Positions 1 through 5,756 of a DNA stretch of 5,877 nt are shown here, piece after piece. Made by a program: the position numbers and the translations under genes. How positions within the stretch are numbered: position 1 is the first letter of the stretch; every line of letters starts with the position of its first letter. Source of the stretch: Candidatus Zhuqueibacterota bacterium 4484_87 (GTDB lineage: Bacteria > Zhuqueibacterota > Zhuqueibacteria > Thermofontimicrobiales > Thermofontimicrobiaceae); NCBI GenBank assembly GCA_002085355.1, contig NATN01000187.1, positions 1 through 5,877 on the forward strand, given 5' to 3'. Under the pieces are notes generated by a model. That model did not search any database. It was given only the letters and a program-made list of their open reading frames with translations, and was not told where the DNA came from.

Positions 1-93
1 AACGGCGAATTGGTCATTTTTGAGCTCGACAAAAAAGGCAAAGTAGCCCGCATCAAAAAAGGCGAAAACTATCTCTACCCGGTGAAAAAATGA
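1..93 (+). CDS. C-terminal fragment of an unassigned protein (5' end outside window)
   Basis: An open frame enters from the left edge and runs 30 codons to TGA at 91-93. The visible tail contains VIFELDKKGKVARI followed by GENYLYPVKK. The pattern of a short beta strand, a D-x-x-G-K-V turn and another strand is common at the C-terminal end of beta-lactamase-fold serine hydrolases and other secreted enzymes with a small beta-rich tail domain. That is only a resemblance; 30 residues cannot assign a family. Its stop overlaps the next ATG in the sequence ATGA, so the two genes are very probably co-transcribed and translationally coupled. Confidence 0.7.
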   Translation, partial: NGELVIFELDKKGKVARIKKGENYLYPVKK

Positions 94-596
94 CAGAACA
101 AATCGTAAAGGGACAATCAGTGGCTGAAAATAAGAATAAATTTATCATTAGCATTGCCGGAATCTCTGAAAAAAACTGGATCGCAGAGACGCAAATAAAA
201 ATGGCCGCCGAGACCGAAACCATCCAACTGGACAGGCAAACTGTCAATCAGGGCGTTCAGTTCATTTTTGATCATCCGGATCGCGGATTTTACGTGATCG
301 CCAAAGACGTCAACAATCGTTCCGCCGGTATTTTGCTGGTGCTGAAAGAATGGAGCGATTGGCGCAACGGCGATGTGTGGTGGATTCATTCCGTCTATGT
401 GGAAAAGAAATTCCGCCGTCGCGGGCTCTTTTCTCAGATGTTTCAATTCGTAGAAAATAAGGGGCGCACGGAAAACGTTCGCGGAGTGCGCCTCTATGTT
501 GAAAAAGAAAACATCCGCGCCAAAGCCGTTTACGAACAGCTCGGCATGAGCAGCGACCGCTACGACATGTACGAGAAAATGTTCGGTGAATATTAA
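90..596 (+). CDS. GNAT-family N-acetyltransferase
   Basis: A 168-residue protein of the GCN5-related N-acetyltransferase fold, which moves an acetyl group from acetyl-CoA to an amine; the acceptor is unknown. Motif A (the CoA pyrophosphate loop) is at residues 101-117, SVYVEKKFRRRGLF, with R109-x-x-G112 matching the family's Q/R-x-x-G-x-G/A except that the last position is Phe. Motif B is at 133-153 (RLYVEKEN, then AVYEQLGM). The strand 4 lead-in EWSDWRNGDVWWIHSVYV (87-104), the ETxxxxLD segment (43-48) and the RYDMYEK end suggest a family of small stand-alone acetyltransferases. ATG at 90 overlaps the upstream stop and has GGTGA (81-85) before it. A GTG at 120 (158 residues) has a better ribosome site, AAAGGGA at 107-113, and would remove a 10-residue N-terminal tail unlikely to be part of the fold. 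Fold assignment is firm; start and substrate are not. Confidence 0.9.
   Translation: MTEQIVKGQSVAENKNKFIISIAGISEKNWIAETQIKMAAETETIQLDRQTVNQGVQFIFDHPDRGFYVIAKDVNNRSAGILLVLKEWSDWRNGDVWWIHSVYVEKKFRRRGLFSQMFQFVENKGRTENVRGVRLYVEKENIRAKAVYEQLGMSSDRYDMYEKMFGEY
107..113 (+). promoter_or_regulatory. Candidate ribosome binding site for an alternative GTG start of the GNAT gene
   Basis: AAAGGGA lies 6 nt before an in-frame GTG at 120-122. It is a stronger Shine-Dalgarno match than GGTGA before the ATG at 90. It either marks the true start or a second initiation point. Confidence 0.4.
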
Positions 597-601
597 TTGA
601 C

Positions 602-607
602 AGGTGG
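602..607 (+). promoter_or_regulatory. Ribosome binding site deciding a TTG start
   Basis: AGGTGG lies 4 nt before TTG at 612. A TTG at 597 is in the same frame and touches the previous stop codon, but it has no ribosome site of its own and would place this AGGTGG inside the coding region. No ATG start precedes the membrane segment, so a TTG start is needed. Confidence 0.55.
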
Positions 608-611
608 TATC

Positions 612-1529
612 TTGAAAAATGTGATCCAAAAAATATTGTTTTTCCTTGTCTCCGTCATATTGACCTTTTTTATTTATTGGCTTGTATTTCTGGATAAAGA
701 ATCAAAAAATGATGCACTGAATTATTCCATCAGTTTTCTCGGAGAACGGTTGCTGTCCATGATTCCGGATTCTCTGGGAAAATCTTCAATTGCTTCGCTT
801 TACAGTAATTTTTCTCAAAAAGTCAACCAACGGGAAATTCCACAGGATCAGGTCGAAATAGTCGCTGCTAATATTTTAAATTTGACAACCTTGGACACAG
901 TCCTAACTCCGGCAGAAGCAGCCGCAGCGTTGAATTTTTCATCAACTGATTCAAATAGAAAAATAGTCATTCTTGACACTGATAAAGGAAGTCAGCCAAT
1001 CCGCGAGCCAGGAATAGTAGTCAGGAACTCATCTTCTGAACCGGAATGGAAAAATCTCGGACTAAAGCTCAAAGAAATGTGCCAAGTGAGTCAGGAAATT
1101 TCCGACGTTTTGCGCGAAAACAATGAGACTGTGCGGACAAACGTCGTCACGCCGATTTTCTTCCAAGTTAACGAACAAATTCGTGCTATCGTAGATTCTT
1201 CATTTTTGGGAAAAATAGAAGCAACCCGCGATGAAAAATTGCTGGTGAAGCTAAAAAAACTGGAACAAGCGAACTTGCTCATCTGGGTCCCGGAACTAAA
1301 AGATAACCTTGCCGACGTTCAAACCGGATTAATTGAATTGAAAAAAGTGCATCAGTACACGCAGTCTGATTCTTTCAAAACTCTGGTTAAAGGACAGGTT
1401 CAGGCATCACTGGACATTCTGAAAAAGTTGCAAGGTATGGGCCTTACAGATATAAAAATCGATGTTGACTCTCTGAAAAAAGCCGCTTTGAAATCTGTCG
1501 CTGCATCAGATAGCAATAAGAGCAACTAA
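612..1529 (+). CDS. Unrecognised single-pass membrane protein with helical soluble domain
   Basis: I do not recognise this family. From TTG at 612 the protein has 305 residues. Residues 8-27 (ILFFLVSVILTFFIYWLVFL) form one hydrophobic segment. It is preceded by two Lys and followed by DKESKND, so the positive-inside rule predicts an uncleaved signal anchor with the large domain outside the cytoplasm. The segment QVEIVAANILNLT followed by LTPAEAAAALNF looks like two short helices. The last 150 or so residues are charged and helix-rich, with heptad-like Leu/Ile spacing (for example LLVKLKKLEQANLL and ASLDILKKLQGM), compatible with a coiled coil or helical bundle. No catalytic motif or metal site was seen. 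The gene starts 15 bp after the acetyltransferase stop, so it is probably in the same operon, and it ends just before an inverted repeat. An alternative TTG at 597 would add 5 residues. Confidence 0.8.
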   Translation: MKNVIQKILFFLVSVILTFFIYWLVFLDKESKNDALNYSISFLGERLLSMIPDSLGKSSIASLYSNFSQKVNQREIPQDQVEIVAANILNLTTLDTVLTPAEAAAALNFSSTDSNRKIVILDTDKGSQPIREPGIVVRNSSSEPEWKNLGLKLKEMCQVSQEISDVLRENNETVRTNVVTPIFFQVNEQIRAIVDSSFLGKIEATRDEKLLVKLKKLEQANLLIWVPELKDNLADVQTGLIELKKVHQYTQSDSFKTLVKGQVQASLDILKKLQGMGLTDIKIDVDSLKKAALKSVAASDSNKSN

Positions 1530-1531
1530 TT

Positions 1532-1566
1532 GCAAAATTTGACAATTGAATGTCCTTAAATTTTGC
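1532..1566 (+). terminator. Inverted repeat after the left operon, possible terminator
   Basis: Perfect 9-bp arms GCAAAATTT (1532-1540) and AAATTTTGC (1558-1566). Inside them GACA (1541-1544) can pair with TGTC (1551-1554) around the loop ATTGAA, leaving CTT bulged. It begins 3 nt after the stop of the membrane-protein gene. The hairpin is A/T-rich and has no T-run after it, so it is not a textbook intrinsic terminator; 3'-end processing, mRNA protection or protein binding are alternatives. Confidence 0.4.
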
Positions 1567-1615
1567 TTAAAAGCTTGTGCCAATAGTATGAAATAATTAA
1601 GCAGGTGCCGAACGC

Positions 1616-1621
1616 AAAGGA
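1616..1621 (+). promoter_or_regulatory. Ribosome binding site of the 5'-nucleotidase gene
   Basis: AAAGGA lies 9 nt before ATG at 1631. It supports this ATG, which also gives a complete lipoprotein signal peptide. Confidence 0.65.
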
Positions 1622-1630
1622 TAACTGATT

Positions 1631-3100
1631 ATGAAATTAACTTTCAAAAACACTTTTCGCAACGGATTCACTATTCTTGTCGTGGCGCTCATTTTTATGG
1701 GCTGTCAAAAGAAAAGCAATCCGGTAAATCCGAATCCTCCGAATGAACAAGTGCACCAGTTGGTAATTTTATACACCAACGATGAACACGGCTGGATGGA
1801 AGCGACAGATGCACACGGCGGCGCTGCCGGAATGATGGCGCTCTGGAAAGAAAACGAAAATTTTTCCGACCAAGACCCTTTTCTCGTTCTGAGCGGTGGC
1901 GATATGTGGACAGGCCCGGCAATCTCCACCTGGACCAAAGGGGAATCCATGGTAGAAGTGATGAATGCCATGGGTTACGACGCGGCTGCCATCGGGAACC
2001 ACGAATTTGATTTTCAAGTCTCCGGTCTGCGGCGCAATCTTTCTCTGTCGCAATTCCCCTATTTATCGGCTAACATCAAAGAAAAATCCACCGGACAGCG
2101 GCCAGATTTTGCCGTGCCTTACATCGTCAAACAAGTTAACGGAATCCATGTGGGAATTATCGGCTTGACAACAACGACCACACCGCGCAGCACTTTTCCG
2201 GCTTATGTCACAAACTATGATTTCATCGACTATGAGACAGCGCTGGCAGAAATCGTTCCTCAGGTAAAAAATGCCGGCGCAGAGCTGCTGGTCGTTTTGG
2301 GGCATATTTGCAAAGATGAAATGCAAAATATCCTTCCTGCAGCTAAAGAAATGGGAATCGCCGTAATCACTGGCGGCCATTGTCGAGACACTCTCAATCA
2401 AACTGTCGATGGAGTGGCGCTGATTCACACTGGCTATTATATGCAAAACTACGCTGAAGTGGCCATTGAATTTGACACCGAAGCAGACACTGTGGTCAGC
2501 TTGACTCAAAAATTAGTCTCCAACGAGCCTCATACACCAGACCCGGAAATACAATCGGTCATTGACAGATGGAGAGCGCACGTTGATGCCACGCTATCCG
2601 AAGTCATTGGCTATGCTGATTCCGAAATTAACTCGCGCTCCAATGAGATGTACAACATGATTTGTGATTCATGGCTGGAAATGTTTCCCGACGCGGATAT
2701 TTCCTGTACCAATATTGGGGGAATTCGCCAGTCAATACCCGCAGGGAATATCACATTGGGCACAATCGTCGGAGTTTTGCCGTTTGAGAATCAAATTGTA
2801 TCGCTCGAGCACACCGGAAGTCAGGTCATCGATGTCACCAAATATCTGATTGTCGGCGGGATGACCCGCGTTGATGGCTACAAATTATCCGACGGCTCGC
2901 CGCTCCAAATGGGAGAAACATACACTATTCTTACGACTGACTATCTCTATTCCCGCAGCGATTATAATTTTTCCCTTTACGATCCGACGCCAGTGTTGCT
3001 TGCAGTAAACTACCGTGATCCGGTGATCGAATGGATCCGCTCAAAAAATAGCAGCTCGACAAATCCGCTGAATCAATATCTGGATGGGAATCCGCGCTGA
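1631..3100 (+). CDS. Lipoprotein, 5'-nucleotidase / 2',3'-cyclic phosphodiesterase family (UshA-like)
   Basis: A 489-residue two-domain metallophosphoesterase, expected to hydrolyse nucleotides or related phosphate esters outside the cytoplasm. Residues 1-24 form a lipoprotein signal peptide (basic n-region, hydrophobic core, IFMGC with lipid-anchored C25), followed by an Asn/Pro-rich linker to about residue 40. The N-terminal metal domain shows YTNDEHG (D51, H53), SGGD (D91), GNHEFD (N123, catalytic H124), the YLSANI strand (144-149), GIIGLTT (175-181), H225 in VLGHICKD and H250 in GGHCRD. The C-terminal substrate domain starts near 324 and has NIGGIR (361-366) and LPFEN (383-387), both hallmarks of the 5'-nucleotidase C domain. 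Oddities: R252 sits where the family has His or Gln binding the first metal (GHSH/GHSQ). The usual GGDGY-type nucleobase segment near the end is replaced by SRSDYNF (441-447). Family is certain; activity and substrate are open. The gene stands alone and converges on the aminotransferase gene. Confidence 0.93.
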   Translation: MKLTFKNTFRNGFTILVVALIFMGCQKKSNPVNPNPPNEQVHQLVILYTNDEHGWMEATDAHGGAAGMMALWKENENFSDQDPFLVLSGGDMWTGPAISTWTKGESMVEVMNAMGYDAAAIGNHEFDFQVSGLRRNLSLSQFPYLSANIKEKSTGQRPDFAVPYIVKQVNGIHVGIIGLTTTTTPRSTFPAYVTNYDFIDYETALAEIVPQVKNAGAELLVVLGHICKDEMQNILPAAKEMGIAVITGGHCRDTLNQTVDGVALIHTGYYMQNYAEVAIEFDTEADTVVSLTQKLVSNEPHTPDPEIQSVIDRWRAHVDATLSEVIGYADSEINSRSNEMYNMICDSWLEMFPDADISCTNIGGIRQSIPAGNITLGTIVGVLPFENQIVSLEHTGSQVIDVTKYLIVGGMTRVDGYKLSDGSPLQMGETYTILTTDYLYSRSDYNFSLYDPTPVLLAVNYRDPVIEWIRSKNSSSTNPLNQYLDGNPR

Positions 3101-3129
3101 AAAGATATTATTTCTCAAATTTTTCAGCG
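3095..3129. terminator. Inverted repeat spanning both convergent stop codons, candidate bidirectional terminator
   Basis: Perfect 9-bp arms CGCTGAAAA (3095-3103) and TTTTCAGCG (3121-3129), with a 17-nt loop. The left arm contains the nucleotidase stop TGA (3098-3100); the aminotransferase stop (TTA at 3108-3110) lies in the loop. Being symmetric, it forms a hairpin in transcripts from either side. The G/C pairs are at the base and the A/T pairs at the top, so the T-run is inside the stem. It is therefore not a classical terminator on either strand, but nothing else in the 7-bp gap could separate the genes. Confidence 0.45.
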
Positions 3130-4232
3130 ATGAATTCGGAGACAAGATCAAGCGCTGCTGTCAGATTCTCTGACTCCGTACCAAATCCGAAACGCAAATA
3201 ATCTGCCGGCATCAGGAATTGTTCGCCGGGCACAATGAGCACACTCTTTTCGTCGCGCAGTTTTGTGACAAAATCATTGGAAGATACCGGCAACCGATGA
3301 CGCACCAAAGTGACGGCGCTGGCTTCCGGCGGTATCCACTGGAATAATCCCGCTTTTCCCCCCATCCAGTTTTCCAGAATTTGAAAATTTTTGCGTATCA
3401 AACTGCGTGTACGCTGAAAAATTTTTTCCCGTTTCTCCGGCTGAAGCGCGATTTGTGCAATGTGGTCGCTCAAAGTGTTGGGACTAATCGTCGTATAATC
3501 TTTGTAACCCCAAAGTTGATCAACTAATTTGGGAGGAGCAACGACCCAGCCGATTCTCAAACCAGGCAAGCCAAACGCTTTAGACAAACCTCCGTTGACA
3601 ATGACTCGATCGTAAGAGCCGTAGAAGGAAAGAGACAAATTCCCGTCGCGTTCTGAACCGCGATATACTTCATCCGACAGAACCCACGCACCCACAGAAG
3701 CCGCTTTTTCCAAAATGCGTTCTATTTCATCTTCCTGCAAGCGCGCGCCGGTGGGGTTATTCGGATGACAAACGGCAATCAGTTTCGTCTTTTCCGTCAC
3801 TGCCCGATCAAATTCATCCCAGTCAATTTCCCAGCGCGTGTGGTTCGGCTTCAGATGGAAAGGTCTGATATTGGCACCCAAGGATTTTGCCAATCCCCAA
3901 ATTTGCATATAGTTTGGCAACATCAAAGCGATTTCATCATTGGGTTCCAATAAAAATAGTGTGTTCAGGAAATTTGCTTCAGCGCTGCCAGAAGTGACCA
4001 GTACGTTTTCCTTTCCCGCATTGGAATAAAAGCCGGCGATGAGCCGGCGCAGCTCCGCGCTACCATTGGTCTGGTTGTATCCCAGCGGCAATTCTACCAA
4101 TCGTGCCAATTCATCGTGGGAAATTAATTCATTCAATTGTAAGGGATGGACGCCGCTTTCCGACAGATTGTAATCGACTATATTTTCCCAAAGTGACTGA
4201 TAGCGTTCCATTTCAAACGGAAGGATTTTCAT
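3108..4232 (-). CDS. PLP-dependent aminotransferase, class I/II (fold type I)
   Basis: A 374-residue enzyme of the aspartate aminotransferase superfamily, full length, cytoplasmic and without a signal peptide. Numbering from ATG at 4232: LGYNQTNG (50-57) and the VTSGSAEANFL phosphate-binding turn (79-89); stacking/ring region LPNYMQIWG (105-113); HPNNPTG (156-162) with the Asn that contacts PLP; SDEVYRG (186-192) with D187 for the pyridine nitrogen and Y190; GGLSKAFGLPGLRIGW with Schiff-base lysine K218; and R347 in YLRFGFG, the usual substrate-carboxylate Arg. The N-terminal NLSESGVHPL and the PNYMQIWGLA segment mark a subgroup I cannot name, so the amino acid substrate is unknown. An upstream in-frame TTG (4233-4235) is possible, but AAAGG with an 8-nt spacer favours this ATG. 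It is divergent from the LarA-like gene, with a shared palindrome between them. Confidence 0.93.
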   Translation of the reverse strand: MKILPFEMERYQSLWENIVDYNLSESGVHPLQLNELISHDELARLVELPLGYNQTNGSAELRRLIAGFYSNAGKENVLVTSGSAEANFLNTLFLLEPNDEIALMLPNYMQIWGLAKSLGANIRPFHLKPNHTRWEIDWDEFDRAVTEKTKLIAVCHPNNPTGARLQEDEIERILEKAASVGAWVLSDEVYRGSERDGNLSLSFYGSYDRVIVNGGLSKAFGLPGLRIGWVVAPPKLVDQLWGYKDYTTISPNTLSDHIAQIALQPEKREKIFQRTRSLIRKNFQILENWMGGKAGLFQWIPPEASAVTLVRHRLPVSSNDFVTKLRDEKSVLIVPGEQFLMPADYLRFGFGTESENLTAALDLVSEFIAEKFEK

Positions 4233-4240
4233 CAAATTCG

Positions 4241-4249
4241 CCTTTCCTT
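4241..4249 (-). promoter_or_regulatory. Ribosome binding site of the aminotransferase gene
   Basis: Read on the - strand, AAGGAAAGG ends 8 nt before ATG at 4232. This spacing fits the ATG better than the adjacent TTG and decides the start. Confidence 0.65.
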
Positions 4250-4274
4250 GATTTTTAGATTCAGTGCTCTTTCA

Positions 4275-4303
4275 AAAATAAAAATATTTTCTCCTAAAAT
4301 CAA
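4275..4303 (-). promoter_or_regulatory. Candidate promoter of the aminotransferase gene
   Basis: On the - strand, TTGATT (4298-4303) and TATTTT (4275-4280) are separated by exactly 17 bp. Each box matches consensus at 4 of 6 positions. The predicted transcript start near 4268 would give a leader of about 35 nt. The -35 box is formed by one arm of the 20-bp palindrome. The surrounding DNA is A/T-rich, so the -10 assignment is uncertain; TATTTTTG here also fits the TAnnTTTG form used in Bacteroidetes. Confidence 0.45.
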
Positions 4304-4319
4304 GCGATTAATCACTTGA
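4300..4319. promoter_or_regulatory. 20-bp palindrome, candidate shared operator of the divergent genes
   Basis: TCAAGCGATTAATCACTTGA pairs at 9 of 10 symmetric positions; the only mismatch is C4305 against A4314. Its TTGA ends form part of the -35 boxes of both divergent promoters, and its centre (4309.5) is about 41.5 bp upstream of both predicted transcript starts. That position suits a class II activator such as a Crp/Fnr-type protein, and the GYGA-N4-TCAC core is loosely like such sites. It would equally let a repressor block both -35 boxes. The regulator is not in the window and is unknown. Confidence 0.6.
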
Positions 4320-4344
4320 AATTAACAGAAGTGTTTTGTATATT
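4316..4344 (+). promoter_or_regulatory. Sigma70-type promoter of the LarA-like gene
   Basis: TTGAAA (4316-4321), a 17-bp spacer and TATATT (4339-4344): each box matches consensus at 5 of 6 positions. The predicted start near 4351 gives a leader of about 115 nt. The -35 box overlaps the palindrome. Confidence 0.6.
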
Positions 4345-4454
4345 TATTTCCGAATAGAATTGAATTACCTGCTTCAACTAATTTAAAATTTATCTGGCGA
4401 TCTCACCCAAAACAGAGCAGCACGAAATATTTTATCTTGCCATATCGACCAAAT
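4345..4454 (+). other. Leader region of the LarA-like gene, no recognised element
   Basis: About 110 nt of A/T-rich leader. It has three tandem 5-bp units GAATA-GAATT-GAATT (4352-4366) at the predicted transcript start and a short odd palindrome AATTT-A-AAATT (4380-4390). I found no convincing hairpin, riboswitch core or small ORF with a ribosome site. Confidence 0.3.
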
Positions 4455-4459
4455 AGGAG
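4455..4459 (+). promoter_or_regulatory. Ribosome binding site of the LarA-like gene
   Basis: AGGAG lies 6 nt before ATG at 4466. An in-frame TTG at 4460 directly abuts the AGGAG and cannot be served by it, so the ATG is the start. Confidence 0.75.
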
Positions 4460-4465
4460 TTGAAA

Positions 4466-5740
4466 ATGAAGATCAAACTTGATTACGGAAGTCGCGGACT
4501 CGAAATTGAAGTGCCTGAAAAAAATCTTGTGAAAATACTTTCCATGAAACCATCATCTCCGATTTCAAATCCTGAAATGGCTATTGAACAAGCTCTGCAG
4601 AACCCCATCGGCACCGAACCTCTGTCAGACCTGGCGCGCGGAAAGAAGACAGCATGTGTGGTTATTTGTGACATCACCAGACCTGTGCCCAATGCAGTTC
4701 TCCTGCCACCAATTTTAAAAATTCTGGAGCAAAACGGCATCGAAAGAAAAAACATCACCATTTTGATCGCCACCGGGATTCACCGGCCCAACTTAGGTGA
4801 CGAATTGATTCAATTAGTGGGCCAGGAAATTGCGCAAAAATATCGGGTGATCAATCATTACGCAAAAAAATCGGAAGAGCAGGTTTACCTCGGTAAAACT
4901 TCGAGAGACACCGATGTTTTTATCGACAAGGCTTACATCAATGCAGATCTGAAAATTACTACCGGTTTTATCGAACCGCATTTGATGGCCGGATTTTCCG
5001 GCGGAAGAAAACTCGTCTGCCCGGGAATCGCCAGCCTGGAGACCGTCAAAGTGATGCACAGCCCGAAAATTCTGGAACATCCCAATGCGCGCGAAGGGCA
5101 GATTGCAGGGAATCCGTTCCACGAAGAAGTCATCGAAATGGTTCGCATGGCAGGTATGGATTTCATGGTAAACGTATCGCTGGACGAAGACAGAAATATC
5201 GTAGGGATTTTTGCCGGCGATTACATTGAGGCTCATGCTGCCGGAGTGGATTTCGTTCGCGAGCATGTGGGCGACACTATCGGCGAACCCGTGGATATTG
5301 TCATTACCAGTTCCGCCGGCGCACCCCTCGACGCAACTTTTTATCAATCAGTCAAAGGCATGACTGCAGCGCTGCCAATTGTGAAAAAAGGCGGTACAAT
5401 CATCATCTCTGCGGAGTGCAAAGAAGGCCTCGGCAGTCCGGAATTTACCGAATTAGTCAAATCCACCATGGACACGGAAGATTTTATGCAGAAAATTACA
5501 GAAGGGGGCATGTTCGTTATTGATCAGTGGCAATTTGAAGAATTCGCCAAAGTACGCCGTAAAGCGGATGTGATGATTTACTCGGAAAATTTGAGTCAGA
5601 AAGATATTCACCCCAATGTGGCGACGATCATTCCTTCGATAGAATCAGGAATCGAGTTCGCCCTGAAAAAATACGGGCCTGATGCCAAAATCGCTGTTAT
5701 CCCGCGGGGGCCTTATGTTTTGGCGGAGCTTGGGAGTTGA
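4466..5740 (+). CDS. larA: LarA-family nickel-pincer-nucleotide-dependent racemase/epimerase (lactate racemase homologue)
   Basis: A 424-residue protein, the usual LarA length and colinear with the Lactiplantibacillus plantarum enzyme. LarA interconverts D- and L-lactate by hydride transfer to a nickel pincer nucleotide cofactor covalently held by a lysine; homologues act on other 2-hydroxy acids or epimerise sugar acids. Residues seen, with L. plantarum numbers from memory: D69 and R72 in CDITRPVP (D72, R75), H106 in ATGIHRP (H108), H172 in EPHLMAGFSGGRK (H174), pincer lysine K182 (K184), nickel ligand H198 in VMHSP (H200), Y293-Q294-x-x-K297 in FYQSVKG (Y294, Q295, K298) and W355 in DQW. 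The H-to-K and K-to-H spacings of 10 and 16 match exactly, so it should be active given cofactor. Cytoplasmic, no signal peptide. The larB, larC and larE cofactor genes are absent from the window. It is divergent from an aminotransferase with a shared operator candidate. Substrate is unknown; lactate is only the default. Confidence 0.93.
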   Translation: MKIKLDYGSRGLEIEVPEKNLVKILSMKPSSPISNPEMAIEQALQNPIGTEPLSDLARGKKTACVVICDITRPVPNAVLLPPILKILEQNGIERKNITILIATGIHRPNLGDELIQLVGQEIAQKYRVINHYAKKSEEQVYLGKTSRDTDVFIDKAYINADLKITTGFIEPHLMAGFSGGRKLVCPGIASLETVKVMHSPKILEHPNAREGQIAGNPFHEEVIEMVRMAGMDFMVNVSLDEDRNIVGIFAGDYIEAHAAGVDFVREHVGDTIGEPVDIVITSSAGAPLDATFYQSVKGMTAALPIVKKGGTIIISAECKEGLGSPEFTELVKSTMDTEDFMQKITEGGMFVIDQWQFEEFAKVRRKADVMIYSENLSQKDIHPNVATIIPSIESGIEFALKKYGPDAKIAVIPRGPYVLAELGS

Positions 5741-5756
5741 AGGATTGGTAGTTTCC

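Noticed and set aside
117..629. Long antisense frame opposite the GNAT gene
   Set aside because: It mirrors a well-supported acetyltransferase, shows no recognisable motif, and would be a shadow of the GC-skewed codons on the + strand.
1539..1567. TTGACA at 1539-1544 as a -35 box for the nucleotidase gene
   Set aside because: At 17 bp the -10 would be TTTGCT, with no good match at 16 or 18 bp. The hexamer is explained as part of the inverted repeat. TTGCTT (1563) with TATGAA (1587) is also weak, so no promoter is called for this gene.
1570..1584. Sigma54-like TGGCAC on the - strand near 1577-1582
   Set aside because: The -12 element (TTGC) is missing at the required distance; only the -24 half fits.
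2063..2509. Antisense frame inside the nucleotidase gene
   Set aside because: The opposite strand carries conserved metallophosphoesterase motifs. The antisense product has no family features and no ribosome site of note.
4352..4366. GAATA-GAATT-GAATT tandem units as a regulatory repeat
   Set aside because: Three short imperfect copies in A/T-rich DNA are weak evidence. They are mentioned in the leader entry but not promoted to a finding.
4395..4448. TGGCGAT and GCCATATCG as a possible leader hairpin or riboswitch stem
   Set aside because: Only 4 bp pair cleanly (TGGC/GCCA) across a loop of about 40 nt, which is expected by chance. No conserved riboswitch core is visible.
4814..5347. 177-codon antisense frame inside the LarA-like gene
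   Set aside because: It lies opposite the most conserved part of LarA, including the pincer lysine and nickel-ligand His, and its product resembles nothing known.
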